Of a stretch of DNA of 64,000 nucleotides, positions 18,176-27,177 are shown piece after piece. The stretch lies in assembly GCA_013349295.1 (NCBI GenBank), contig DUZW01000006.1, forward strand, positions 44,539 to 108,538. The letters are read 5' to 3'. The stretch is from Deltaproteobacteria bacterium (GTDB lineage Bacteria > Desulfobacterota > Desulfobulbia > Desulfobulbales > Desulfurivibrionaceae). The translations under genes and the position numbers were made by a program. The notes under the pieces were generated by a model that was not told where the DNA came from, searched no databases, and was given only the letters and a program-made list of their open reading frames with translations. Every line of letters starts with the position of its first letter. The stretch's first letter is position 1.

Positions 18176-18456
18176 TGGAGGTTTCCAAAGCCGCCTGGTT
18201 TGTCTATCTGGTCCGTTGCCGGGACGCCACCCTCTATTGCGGCATCGCCAAAAATCTGAAAAAGCGACTGGCGGAACACAATTCTCCAGACAAGGGGGCG
18301 AAATACACCAGGGGGCGGCAACCGGTGCAACTGGTCTACGCGGAAGAGGTCTCCTCCAGGGCTGAGGCGACACAGCGGGAAGGAAGGATCAAGCGGCTGT
18401 CTCGGACAGAGAAAATGACGCTCATTAAGACCTTCATCGCCGGGTTGAAAAAGTAG
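18175..18456 (+). CDS. GIY-YIG endonuclease-domain protein (UPF0213/YhbQ type)
   Basis: A 93-residue stand-alone GIY-YIG protein. WFVYLVRCRDATLYCGIAKN provides the GIY and YIG elements (here VYL and YCG) with the following Arg and later Glu (RAEATQREGRIKRL). Length and layout match the YhbQ/UPF0213 group, small proteins proposed to act in DNA repair. The ATG overlaps the stop of the SUI1 gene by one base. The variant YCG in place of YIG occurs in this group. Confidence 0.85.
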   Translation: MEVSKAAWFVYLVRCRDATLYCGIAKNLKKRLAEHNSPDKGAKYTRGRQPVQLVYAEEVSSRAEATQREGRIKRLSRTEKMTLIKTFIAGLKK

Positions 18457-18473
18457 CAACAGCGGAGGATTCC

Positions 18474-19388
18474 ATGAAAATATTCATCGCAGGCTCCACG
18501 GGCTTTCTGGGGCAAACCCTCATCCGAAGATTTCTGCAGGAAGGGCATACGGTAACTGCGCTGGCCAGAAGCCAGCAAAAACTCGGCGATCTCGCCCCGC
18601 GAATCCGCGTGGTTTCCGGCTCCCCGCTCATCCCCGGCCCCTGGCAACGGGAACTGGCCGACCATGAAGTAATCATCAACCTCACCGGCACAAACATCTT
18701 CACCCGTTGGACGCCAGCGGCAAAAGAGATGATCCTGAGCAGCCGGATTAACTCGACCAGAAACATTGTCGAGGCCATTGCGGATCATCCCGCCTCGCCC
18801 GTCACCCTGATCAACACCAGCGCCTCGGGGTACTACGGCTTTTGCGGCGATGAAGAAAAGTATGAAAACGCTCTGCCGGGCGGCGATTTTCTTGCCTCGG
18901 TCTGCACAGCGTGGGAGCAAGAGGCAAACAGGGCGCAAGGGAAAGCCAGGGTTATCCTGATGCGGATCGGTATAGTGCTGGGGGAAAACGGCGGCGCCTT
19001 GGCCAAAATGCTGCCGGGTTTCCGTCTCGGAGTGGCCGGCAAACTGGGGCACGGCCGCCAGTGGTTTCCCTGGATTCATCTGGACGATCTCACCCGCGCC
19101 ATCCTGTTTTGCCTGAACAACAGCGGGGTCCATGGTCCGGTAAACCTGAGCGCGCCTGCACCGGTGCGCAACAGCGAATTCACCACCATTTTGGGGAAGG
19201 TCTTACACAGACCGACGTTTCTGGCGGTACCGGGGGTTGTTGTTCGCCTGGTTCTGGGGGAACTGAGTGGTGTGGTGCTTGAGGGGTGCAAAATGATGCC
19301 GGGGGTGCTGACGGCAAACGGCTTTTCTTTCCGCTTTCCAACGCTGCAACCAGCCCTTGAGGACATTATTGGGAAGGCTAAAGGCTAA
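18474..19388 (+). CDS. TIGR01777 family NAD-dependent epimerase
   Basis: A 304-residue short-chain dehydrogenase-like protein of the TIGR01777/YfcH (SulA) group. The Rossmann signature is AGSTGFLGQTLIRRF at the N-terminus, with SASGYYGFCGD holding the YxxxK-region variant and the C-terminal NLSAPAPVRNSEFT region typical of the group. Substrate is unknown. GGAGG precedes the ATG. The last codons (KAKG, stop) are encoded by the first units of a 7-bp tandem repeat that continues beyond the gene, so repeat-number change would alter the C-terminus. Confidence 0.88.
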   Translation: MKIFIAGSTGFLGQTLIRRFLQEGHTVTALARSQQKLGDLAPRIRVVSGSPLIPGPWQRELADHEVIINLTGTNIFTRWTPAAKEMILSSRINSTRNIVEAIADHPASPVTLINTSASGYYGFCGDEEKYENALPGGDFLASVCTAWEQEANRAQGKARVILMRIGIVLGENGGALAKMLPGFRLGVAGKLGHGRQWFPWIHLDDLTRAILFCLNNSGVHGPVNLSAPAPVRNSEFTTILGKVLHRPTFLAVPGVVVRLVLGELSGVVLEGCKMMPGVLTANGFSFRFPTLQPALEDIIGKAKG

Positions 19389-19445
19389 AGGCTAAAGGCT
19401 AAAGGCTAAAGGCTAAAGGCTAAAGGCTAAAGGCTAAAGGCTAAA
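19376..19445 (+). repeat. Ten tandem copies of GGCTAAA
   Basis: Ten perfect 7-bp units run from 19376 to 19445. The first two overlap the last codons of the epimerase gene and supply its TAA stop. Seven is not a multiple of three, but every frame through GGCTAAA repeats meets TAA within a few units, so slippage would change only a few C-terminal residues. The unit resembles GGCTGAA elements elsewhere in the window. Confidence 0.95.
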
Positions 19446-19536
19446 GAAAACTTTTTCCCTCTTCCTCATGCAAGGATTTTCTGCAAAGGGTTAAAAAAAT
19501 CGCCGCGTCACCTTTCACCTTGCTCCTTTCACCTTC

Positions 19537-20007
19537 TTATTTACTCGCCAGATTGGCCTCAAGGACAAAGGTGCCGCAGTCGGTCTGAAACGGAAGCACG
19601 ATGATCGGCACATCGGAGTGATGATAGATTTCCACGCCCTTGCCGGTAACCATGGTAGGGGTGGCAAGGTTAAAGGTCATGCCGAGCTTGCCGAATTCCG
19701 CTTTGGCGCCGCCGCAGATCATGTTGGTAATCTCGCCCACCGCATCGACAATTTCATTATCAATGGCGGCCTTGGGCTCTTCCATGAGCATCCTGGCAAC
19801 AATCTGCAGGATGCAGGCAGCCGGAAAGCTGATGGTCATACTGCCTTCGACGACCTCGGAGGCCATGCCGATAATGCCGGTTACATCGCCAAAGGTATGC
19901 GCGCCATCCTTGAGATGCGGCTTCTGCGCGGTCAGCTTGGTCTGGGCCATGGTCTCCAGGACATTTTTAGTCGCGTGCACGAAAGGATTAAGATATTCAG
20001 CCTTCAT
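19537..20007 (-). CDS. cheX: CheX-type phosphatase
   Basis: A 156-residue CheC/CheX-family protein. The phosphatase motif E-x-x-N appears as EITN in DAVGEITNMICGGAKAEFG near residue 92. CheX dephosphorylates CheY~P. The single E-x-x-N helix and length match CheX rather than CheC, which has two. It stands alone, 30 kb from the chemotaxis cluster, and converges with the epimerase gene across the tandem repeat. AGGGGACTT precedes the ATG. Confidence 0.88.
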   Translation of the reverse strand: MKAEYLNPFVHATKNVLETMAQTKLTAQKPHLKDGAHTFGDVTGIIGMASEVVEGSMTISFPAACILQIVARMLMEEPKAAIDNEIVDAVGEITNMICGGAKAEFGKLGMTFNLATPTMVTGKGVEIYHHSDVPIIVLPFQTDCGTFVLEANLASK

Positions 20008-20457
20008 AAGTCCCCTGTCAAGTATCGTTCAAACATCCGGCAAAAAAACCGGCACGTATGCTTACCCATGCAAAAACCCTATGAAACGGGGCGGTTCTTT
20101 AACATCCTACACCATAATCAAGCGCGTTCCTAAAAAAAAATCAAAGACTCAAGGCTTTTCGTCTGACTGAAAAACCGGCATAAGCACGACTTTTCCAGGC
20201 AAAACTCCAACAGCAACTTCCCCAAGTTCATGAACCGTATGGGTGAATAGAAAAGATTGTCGGCAACTCAGATCCAGACAAGTCCCATTATCATCATATG
20301 CAATTGGGATATGGATGATTATAGCACATACCAATACTGATTTGCTCTGTGATCTGCAAATAAAATCCCCCGCCTCACAAGACAAGTAAGGCTAAGGGGA
20401 TCAAAGCAACCGGGACATTGGCCATGATTTTGCCGCCCATCAAAGGCAGTTAAAGAG
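20008..20457. other. Intergenic region between cheX and the YyaL-type gene
   Basis: No gene is confidently seen in 450 bases. A minus-strand frame of up to 78 codons (20149-20385) has no ribosome site and no recognisable domain. The right part holds the terminator of the YyaL-type gene; the left part should carry the cheX promoter, but no strong -35/-10 pair stands out. Confidence 0.5.
20361..20399 (-). terminator. Rho-independent terminator of the YyaL-type gene
   Basis: On the minus strand CCCC-tta-GCCT, a 13-base loop, AGGC-g-GGGG and then ATTTTATTT form a GC-rich interrupted stem followed by a T-rich tail, about 60 bases after the stop codon. Confidence 0.6.
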
Positions 20458-22632
20458 TTATCGCGGGTTTTTTCCCATGGTCTCAAGCCGTGTCGCCAAC
20501 TCCGCCAGATCATTGATCGGCAAGTGACAGTTGAAGTTTTCACAGAGATACACAGTGGTTTTATTCTCCTGTACGGGCAATTCAGCCAGAACAGGTTGAT
20601 GTTGCTTAAGAAAATGATCCTTCCCGCCATCGGCCAGCAGCACAACCTTGCCGGGCAAAAAGCGTTTGCGGATCATGGCGAGCATGATTTCGGTATCCGG
20701 TCGGCCAAGCTTGCCGACAACCACGAACTGCCGAGATGTACTCAGCCTGAAATCATGGGCTACGAGCATCTGCGGCAGAATAGAGGGATAATCGTTCAGC
20801 CTGCCGGCAAAGGCCTCAATGGTCGTCTCTGCCCTCCTGAGCCACTCATCATTGCCGGTTATTCGGGCAAGCCGGAGGAGATTAAGGGCGCTCACCGAGT
20901 TGCCCGTGGGTTCGGCCCCGTCATAATCAGCCTTAAGACGAACCAGCACGGAATGGTCGCTTCCGGAGGTTTCAAAAAAACCGCCCTGAACCTCATCGGC
21001 GAACAGGGCTATCTGTTTTTCCGTCAAGGCAATGGCCAGTTGCAGCCAGGCAAGGTCAAAGCCAGCTTCGTAAAGATCGAGAAGACCGTTGACCAGAAAG
21101 GCATAGTCGTCGAGCTGCCCGGCAAGACCGGCCTCCTGATCCCGATAGCGCCGAAAAAGAGTGCCGGAATCAAGATCATAGAGCTTGGCCCGGATGAAGA
21201 TCGCCGCCCGTTCAGCAGCGACGAGATAGCGCTTCTCACCCAGCAGCTGGGCCGCTCGGGCAAGAGCGCTGATCATATGGCCGTTCCAGGAGGTGATGAT
21301 CTTGTCGTCCAGCTGCGGCCTGGGCCTTTGCTCCCGCACTGCATGGAGCTTCTGCCGGGAGCGCTCGAGGAGTCGGGACAACTCCTCCTCCGGCATGCGG
21401 AAACGGCTGGCGGTCTCTTCAAGGGGGTGGGCGACATAGAGGATATTTTTACCGGCAAACTCCTCGTGGGGATCGGCAAGCGCATTGCCCATTTCAAGAA
21501 CACCGTAATGAAAAGAGAAGATCTCCCCATGCTTTTTGCCGAGGATGGCGCCAATCTCCTCCCCGGTCCAGAGATAAAACAACCCTTCTCCATGAACCTC
21601 GGGGTTTCCCGACTGGATGCTGTCGGCATCTTCTGCCGAATAAAATCCCCCTTCCGGGCTGGTCATCTTCCGCAGGACATAATCGAGAATATCCTGGGCG
21701 ACATTGGCATAAAAAGGGTCCTGCCCCATCTGAAAGGCCTCGAGATAACCGATCGCCATCTGGGCCTGATCGTAGAGCATCTTTTCGAAATGAGGCACCC
21801 GCCACTGGCCATCCACCGAATAACGGTGAAAACCACCGCCAAGATGATCGTATATCCCGCCGGCCGCCATCTTGCGCAGGGTCACATAAGTCATATTCAG
21901 GGCTTGGGGTTCGCCGGTGCGCGCGGCATGACGCAATAAAAAATTAAAGAGCACGGGGCGGGGGAATTTTGGTGCATGGCCGAATCCGCCGAATTCGGCA
22001 TCGTACTCCGCAGCAATCTGCTGGAAGGCCTTGGTGAAAATCTCCGACTCGATTTTCCCTGGCCCGGTATCCGTGGCCTTCCGACGGAGATGCTCTGTAA
22101 TTTGGAACGCAACCTCCAGCATCTTCTCGGGCCGATTTTGCCAGGCATCATGAATCGCCTCAACAACCTCGATAAATCCGGGCAGGCCATGCCGGGTCAG
22201 AGGCGGGAAATAGGTGCCCCCGTAAAACGGCTGCAAATCCGGGGTGAGAAACACCGACATGGGCCAACCGCCACGGCCGGACAGAGCCTGCACGGCTGCC
22301 ATATAGATCTGGTCAAGATCGGGCCGCTCCTCCCTGTCTACCTTGATGCAAATAAAATTTTCATTGAGAAGCCTGGCGACTACCTGATTTTCAAAGGATT
22401 CATGGGCCATGACGTGGCACCAGTGGCAGGTGGAATACCCGATAGAGAGAAAAATCGGCTTGTTTTCTTTGCGCGCCAGGAAAAAGGCCGCATCTCCCCA
22501 AGGGAACCAAGCCACGGGGTTGAAAGCATGCTGGAGGAGGTAGGGACTTTTTTCAGTGACGAGACGGTTGGGATTTTCCCCCTGATTCCGTTGCCGATCG
22601 ATACAGGTTTGCATGGATGTGGCGGCTACCAT
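20458..22632 (-). CDS. YyaL/DUF255 thioredoxin-domain protein
   Basis: A 724-residue protein of the DUF255/YyaL (SPATA20-like) family. The N-terminal thioredoxin-like domain has [20 protein letters not shown], with the CHWCH motif near residue 69. The long C-terminal part is an alpha/alpha-toroid similar to glycosidase or epimerase folds (for example [20 protein letters not shown]). Function is unsettled; the family is widespread and usually monocistronic, as here. A strong AAGGAGGGATACC site precedes the ATG at 22632. Confidence 0.9.
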   Translation of the reverse strand: MVAATSMQTCIDRQRNQGENPNRLVTEKSPYLLQHAFNPVAWFPWGDAAFFLARKENKPIFLSIGYSTCHWCHVMAHESFENQVVARLLNENFICIKVDREERPDLDQIYMAAVQALSGRGGWPMSVFLTPDLQPFYGGTYFPPLTRHGLPGFIEVVEAIHDAWQNRPEKMLEVAFQITEHLRRKATDTGPGKIESEIFTKAFQQIAAEYDAEFGGFGHAPKFPRPVLFNFLLRHAARTGEPQALNMTYVTLRKMAAGGIYDHLGGGFHRYSVDGQWRVPHFEKMLYDQAQMAIGYLEAFQMGQDPFYANVAQDILDYVLRKMTSPEGGFYSAEDADSIQSGNPEVHGEGLFYLWTGEEIGAILGKKHGEIFSFHYGVLEMGNALADPHEEFAGKNILYVAHPLEETASRFRMPEEELSRLLERSRQKLHAVREQRPRPQLDDKIITSWNGHMISALARAAQLLGEKRYLVAAERAAIFIRAKLYDLDSGTLFRRYRDQEAGLAGQLDDYAFLVNGLLDLYEAGFDLAWLQLAIALTEKQIALFADEVQGGFFETSGSDHSVLVRLKADYDGAEPTGNSVSALNLLRLARITGNDEWLRRAETTIEAFAGRLNDYPSILPQMLVAHDFRLSTSRQFVVVGKLGRPDTEIMLAMIRKRFLPGKVVLLADGGKDHFLKQHQPVLAELPVQENKTTVYLCENFNCHLPINDLAELATRLETMGKNPR

Positions 22633-22822
22633 TGGTATCCCTCCTTGCCGGACTAAGAACTCCGGCCTGGAAAATAAGCCTGACAGACGCGGCTGACAAG
22701 ACAGAGCGCTCCTGCATGTTTTCTAAAAATACAACCCATCCCTACCAACAGAGATCATTGCCGCCAGGAAGTATTTCCTCCCTTGTGAGCACTCCTGGCC
22801 ATGCTCTTAACAAAAAGGACGG

Positions 22823-24973
22823 CTACTGTTCGGACATCGAACGGATGGTAAGGGCCAAGGCGGAAAACGGCGCCAGAAACAGGGCGAAAAAAATCATGCA
22901 GTTTTTTTGGGTCTGGGGATTTTTTACCAGACGGACAAGATCCGGGTCGAGTACGCCCTGAAGTGCAATGGTGATAAGCGGCAGAGACAACACAGCGATT
23001 CCGCTGAACACCATCTCCATCATAACCAGTTTTTTGAGAAAAATTGTCAGGGTGTCCAGGGCCATTTTGAGCTTCTGCATCCGTACGATCACCCCTTGCA
23101 GCAGTTCAACCTGTTCCTGCCCTTGCCGCAGCCGCGCCCTGCCCTTTGCCAAACTCTCGCCGGCAATGCTGCGGGCTTCGACAAACTTTCTTTTGCCGGC
23201 AAAAAGAAGCTCCTTGAAATCCTTAAAAAAGGATTGATAGGGATATTTTTGCCATAAGGTGTTGTAATCCACCCAAGCCGCGGCAGCCGCATCCACCTGG
23301 GCATTCAGCTCATCAAGCCTTGTCTCGCGCAGAGAGGGGCAGGCCAGAATCAAGGAATTGGCCCTGGTCGCGACATCAAGAACATCATAAGTGCCCCGCC
23401 GGTCAAACTGTATTTGCAGGTTGGTCAACACCGAAAGATTGGCCTTCAGCTCCTCATCCTCCACCTCACCGAACCAAGCCTGCAAGTCGGCGAAAGCCTC
23501 TTGCGCTTCGGCCAGATTCTGCCCGGCTTCCTTGGTTTTCAACTCAAGCAACCCGGATAGCACATTTTCAACCATGCTGTTAGCCGACAACAAGGCCGGA
23601 TCCATGAGGGCGATCATGAAATAGTGGGGATCGGCGGAAGCCAGCTTACGAAGCAGCTGCATCTGCTGCTGACCTTGGCCGTCATTGACCCTCGTCTGAA
23701 TAAGGCTGTATTGCACCTCCGGACAATCGACATAGAGATTGGCCACCGAGCTCAACAGTTGTTCCGCTTTCCAGGGATGACCGGTCAATCTGTGAAATCT
23801 GGCCCAAAGAAGAGTAATAAAAATTTTCTCTTTTTCCGTGCTGGCCGTACTATGGGCCATTTGCAGAAAATGACCCATTTCCCCCATTTGTCCTCGCTCC
23901 AAGGCGACAAAAGCAAGTCCGAGGGTGGCGTAAAACTGCTTGCCTCCCATGGTCTGGCTTTCTGTCTTCATGAAGCTGACGGCTTGTTTGTACTGGCCGA
24001 CCCGCAGGCAATCGAAGCCGTCATGCAGAGTACGGCTGTCAACCCTGACCCTGCGGGTTTTTTTGCCGCCGTCCCAGGACGAAAGCAGGGAAAAAGCGGC
24101 ATAGTTCAAAAAGCGAAGCTGGTAAATGAGATAGATGTCAAAATAAGCGACATATACTTGCAAGGTTTGATCGGTACGGATCTGGACGGCATCAATATTT
24201 GTAGCCAACAGCTCCGTCATTTTTTTCTGCTCGGCCATGACCTGCTTGAAAAGGCTGTCGATTTTTGGAAGAGGCAGATAGCCAACCAGATTGAGACCGC
24301 GGGTGTCCATGTCCAAGTATTTGCTGGGGCAATGGGCAGGTACATGATTGGTCATCCCGCAGTAAAAACACTCCGGACAGGTTCCCTGGGTCGCCAGAAA
24401 CCTGTTGTTAAAAAGCCGTTCCCGTTTCATCACGCTAAGGTCGCCGGAAAAAATCAACTGAAACAATCCGTCTCCCGCATCGACAAATTGATGAGCAGGC
24501 ATTTTTTTGCCGGCAAAAATCTGATCCCACTGAAGCTTCAATGCCCGGGTCACATAAAGAGTTTCCGGCTGCAATATCCCCCAGACAGGGGCTGTTGCTT
24601 CGCCAAATTCGATAAGCGGATCTTTTTTTCGGTGGAGATGCAAAAGAATCTGAATGGGAACCGGGCCCCAGTCTGCTTTCCAGTGCTTTTTCTTGAGAGA
24701 CTCCAGGCTTTCAAAAAATGTACTCAAAGCGGCGAAGGGCTCGTCATAATAGATCAAAAAAAGCCCATCGGTGCTGTTCGCCGCCTCTATCCCCACCTGG
24801 ACAAGGATGTTGCGCAAGGCTTTCATGAAGGCGGGCCATATATTCTTAAGAACCTGCTCCCCTTTATGCGACAAAGGGCGAATGGCCAGCAGGGTGGAAT
24901 GATCAATTTCTTTCATGGTGTTTATTGGTCCGAGCGTTTTTTTCTCTATTGCCGCAATATCTGCCGTGGCCAT
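22823..24973 (-). CDS. Unrecognised membrane protein with CCHC zinc knuckle and TPR-like helices
   Basis: A 716-residue protein I cannot assign. Residues about 25-185 weakly resemble a degenerate class III nucleotidyl cyclase fold (STDGLFLIYYDEPFAALSTF, then GPVPIQILLHLHR), without the catalytic residues I would expect. Residues 199-215 hold CPECFYCGMTNHVPAHC, which contains a perfect C-x2-C-x4-H-x4-C zinc knuckle (Cys202, Cys205, His210, Cys215). The middle is TPR-like helices; two membrane segments lie at the C-terminus (VFSGIAVLSLPLITIAL and CMIFFALFLAPFSALALTI). A second ATG at 24916 is an equally likely start. It diverges from the methyltransferase gene. Confidence 0.7.
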   Translation of the reverse strand: MATADIAAIEKKTLGPINTMKEIDHSTLLAIRPLSHKGEQVLKNIWPAFMKALRNILVQVGIEAANSTDGLFLIYYDEPFAALSTFFESLESLKKKHWKADWGPVPIQILLHLHRKKDPLIEFGEATAPVWGILQPETLYVTRALKLQWDQIFAGKKMPAHQFVDAGDGLFQLIFSGDLSVMKRERLFNNRFLATQGTCPECFYCGMTNHVPAHCPSKYLDMDTRGLNLVGYLPLPKIDSLFKQVMAEQKKMTELLATNIDAVQIRTDQTLQVYVAYFDIYLIYQLRFLNYAAFSLLSSWDGGKKTRRVRVDSRTLHDGFDCLRVGQYKQAVSFMKTESQTMGGKQFYATLGLAFVALERGQMGEMGHFLQMAHSTASTEKEKIFITLLWARFHRLTGHPWKAEQLLSSVANLYVDCPEVQYSLIQTRVNDGQGQQQMQLLRKLASADPHYFMIALMDPALLSANSMVENVLSGLLELKTKEAGQNLAEAQEAFADLQAWFGEVEDEELKANLSVLTNLQIQFDRRGTYDVLDVATRANSLILACPSLRETRLDELNAQVDAAAAAWVDYNTLWQKYPYQSFFKDFKELLFAGKRKFVEARSIAGESLAKGRARLRQGQEQVELLQGVIVRMQKLKMALDTLTIFLKKLVMMEMVFSGIAVLSLPLITIALQGVLDPDLVRLVKNPQTQKNCMIFFALFLAPFSALALTIRSMSEQ

Positions 24974-25120
24974 TGTACGTTTTTTCCGGTCTCAGCACCA
25001 CACCAGTTTTTCTCCGACTGCAAAAAAGCTGGCCGAGATTTCAAACAAGGATTACCTTAAAAGGACTAAGAGTCAAGCAATCCGCTCCTTCCTCCATTCC
25101 CAGCATTCCCAGGCAACGCA

Positions 25121-25810
25121 ATGACACTTACAACAATGACTTCCGACCAGGAACACATCCGTAACGATAATGTAAAACGTTTCGATGAGGCCGCGACAGA
25201 CTGGGAAGAAAAACCGCAACGCGTTGCCCTTGCCCGTAAGGTGGCGGAAGCGATACGGCAGGCGATACCCCTCTCCGGCGCCATGCAGGTTCTCGAATAC
25301 GGCTGCGGTACCGGCATGGTCTCCAGGGCCTTGAGCCAAGATGTGCGGAAAATCGTTGCCGTTGACACCTCGCCGCGGATGCTGGAGGTTCTCCGCCGAA
25401 AAGCCGAGGAAGAAAAGATCGGCAACATTGAAACCCTTGTCCATGACCTTACCAGGCAGCCATTGCCGGACAAGGACTTTGACCTGGCAATAAGCAGCAT
25501 GACCCTGCATCATATTCCAGATATCGAAGCACTGTTACACCAATTTTTCGCTGCCCTGAAACCGGGGGGCTATCTGGCCGTTGCCGATCTGGTCACGGAA
25601 GACGGCACCTTTCATGATGACAACAACGGGGTCGCCCACTTTGGAATCAACCCGGAAACCGTCCGGGATATCCTGATAAAAAACGGTGGGTTGGACATTG
25701 GTGCGCAAGAGATTCACATCATTGAAAAACATTCGGAAAACAGCGCAATGCGGCGGGGATACCCTGTATTTCTTGCCTGGTGCAGAAAGGATATTACCCA
25801 TGATACGTAA
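25121..25810 (+). CDS. Class I SAM-dependent methyltransferase
   Basis: A 229-residue methyltransferase of the UbiE-like Methyltransf_11 type. Motif I is VLEYGCGTGMVSRAL near residue 60, followed by KIVAVDTSPRMLEVL and DLAISSMTLHHIPDIEALL. The LHHIPD post-motif II is typical of small-molecule methyltransferases. The acceptor is unknown. The ribosome site is weak; ATG 25136 is an alternative. It overlaps the next gene by 11 bases. Confidence 0.85.
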   Translation: MTLTTMTSDQEHIRNDNVKRFDEAATDWEEKPQRVALARKVAEAIRQAIPLSGAMQVLEYGCGTGMVSRALSQDVRKIVAVDTSPRMLEVLRRKAEEEKIGNIETLVHDLTRQPLPDKDFDLAISSMTLHHIPDIEALLHQFFAALKPGGYLAVADLVTEDGTFHDDNNGVAHFGINPETVRDILIKNGGLDIGAQEIHIIEKHSENSAMRRGYPVFLAWCRKDITHDT

Positions 25811-26192
25811 GATCAGCGGTGCCTTTACCGGCGGCGCCCTCGGCGCCCTCATCGACAGCGTCAATATCTGGATATTGGGTCAGGCGGGGATAACGACCCT
25901 GCTCGGCATCCGCCTGCATCCGCAATTCACCGCTTCCTGGCTCTATCCCCGCCTGGTCTGGGGCGGACTCTGGGCCATGTTGCTGCTCCTGCCGTTTTCA
26001 CGACAAAAAACAGCCATGCGTGGTGTCATCATGAGTCTGGCGCCCACCACCATGATGTTTGTCCTGGTCTTTCCGGAAATGGGTCTTGGCCTCCTGGGCC
26101 TCAAGGCCGGACTTTTAACCCCGCTCCTCGTATTGCTCCTGAACTTCATTTACGGCATGGTGGCCTCTTTCTGGCACAAGAGTTGTGCGTGA
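25800..26192 (+). CDS. Small integral membrane protein
   Basis: A 130-residue protein with about four membrane segments (GGALGALIDSVNIWILG, LVWGGLWAMLLLLPF, MSLAPTTMMFVLVF, LLTPLLVLLLNFIYGMVASF). I do not recognise a named family. It overlaps the end of the methyltransferase gene by 11 bases and precedes a phosphatase gene by 78 bases, so it may be cotranscribed with both. No charged catalytic residues are obvious inside the membrane segments. Confidence 0.7.
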   Translation: MIRKISGAFTGGALGALIDSVNIWILGQAGITTLLGIRLHPQFTASWLYPRLVWGGLWAMLLLLPFSRQKTAMRGVIMSLAPTTMMFVLVFPEMGLGLLGLKAGLLTPLLVLLLNFIYGMVASFWHKSCA

Positions 26193-26270
26193 TTTGCGGT
26201 GGTTCCGTACCGCGGAAACATCCGACCTCTTTTTACCCGATTCTCTGCACCGGAGGTTTTAAGAGCTGAC

Positions 26271-26927
26271 ATGAACGGCAAAATCTTTGCCATCGGCGAC
26301 ATCCACGGCTGCGCGGCCAAACTCGAACTGCTGCTGAACCGGCTCCCCTTCGACCGGGCGCAAGACACCCTGGTGTTTTTGGGAGATTATCTGGATCGCG
26401 GCCCCGACGCCAAGGGCGTGCTGGATCAGATCTGTCAACTGCGCGCCGAGGGGGTCCACGTTGTTACGCTCATGGGAAATCACGAGTATTTGCTGCTGGA
26501 ATATCACCAAAGCGGTGATCAGGTGCTGCTCCCCTACCTGCGGCGACTTGGCATGGAAAACACCCTGGAAAGTTACGGCTGCGCCAGCCCCAGCGGACTT
26601 GTCTCCCTCAATTTCATGCCAAAAGAACACCGAGACTTTCTGGCCTCGCTCCTGCCCTATTGGGAAACCGAGGAGTATATTTTCGTACACGCCGGTCTGC
26701 GCCATGACCAGCCTCTGGTCGACCAGGACATCTCCGACCTTTGCGAGGTAAGAGATCCCTTCCTTTCCCATGATCGGGATTATGGCAGGCGGGTTATCTT
26801 CGGCCATACCCCATTTGCCACCCCGCTTCTCACTCCCTACCGTACCTGCATCGACACCGGCGCGGTCTACGGCAACCTGCTTACCGCCGTGGAACTCCCG
26901 GGACTGCGCTTTCATCACGCAGCCTGA
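26271..26927 (+). CDS. Calcineurin-like metallophosphoesterase, Ser/Thr phosphatase type
   Basis: A 218-residue protein of the PPP-like bacterial phosphatase group (PrpA/ApaH-like). Metal motifs are in order: FAIGDIHGCAAKLELLL, FLGDYLDRGPDAKGVL, LMGNHEYLLL, FVHAGLRHDQPL and FGHTPFATP. It should hydrolyse phosphoprotein or dinucleoside polyphosphate substrates in the cytoplasm. GGAGG lies upstream of the ATG, somewhat far at 14 bases. It converges with the small frameshifted gene that ends the PEP-synthase-like operon. Confidence 0.9.
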   Translation: MNGKIFAIGDIHGCAAKLELLLNRLPFDRAQDTLVFLGDYLDRGPDAKGVLDQICQLRAEGVHVVTLMGNHEYLLLEYHQSGDQVLLPYLRRLGMENTLESYGCASPSGLVSLNFMPKEHRDFLASLLPYWETEEYIFVHAGLRHDQPLVDQDISDLCEVRDPFLSHDRDYGRRVIFGHTPFATPLLTPYRTCIDTGAVYGNLLTAVELPGLRFHHAA

Positions 26928-26938
26928 CGCCGCTCCGG

Positions 26939-27177
26939 TCAGAGATCAAGGCAATAATCGCCGACCAGAAACCGGCGGGCCAAGATGGTCACCATTTCGT
27001 CGGAATCAAGACGCGCAACCGACCGTGGAAACCAGCCTTCCGCCTGCAGCTTTGGCATAACAGTTTCCAGAGCAAAAACTGGGGACCAATCACCGATTCA
27101 TGATATTCAACCCAGAGACAGCCATACCGTGCGCCCAGTGCCGCCAGAGCATAAGACTTTTCAAGCCCTGCCTTCAT
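26939..27177 (-). pseudogene. Small gene interrupted by a frameshift in a homopolymer
   Basis: The frame starting at ATG 27177 (GAGGGTGG eight bases upstream) reads MKAGLEKSYALAALGARYG and stays coding-like to a run of five T (plus-strand A at 27074-27078). After that point coding-like sequence continues in the -1 frame (ALETVMPKLQAEGWFPRSV, then LDSDEMVTILARRFLVGDY) to a TGA at 26939. One extra T would join them into a 79-residue protein. It overlaps the end of the preceding dikinase-like gene by 17 bases. Either a base is lost (mutation or sequencing error) or ribosomes slip. No family is recognised. Confidence 0.6.

Noticed and set aside
19376..19445. CRISPR array
   Set aside because: The repeats are 7 bp, directly adjoining, without spacers.
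20149..20385. Minus-strand 78-codon frame as a small gene
   Set aside because: No ribosome site, no recognisable pattern and odd composition; a PilZ-like reading was considered but the motifs do not fit.
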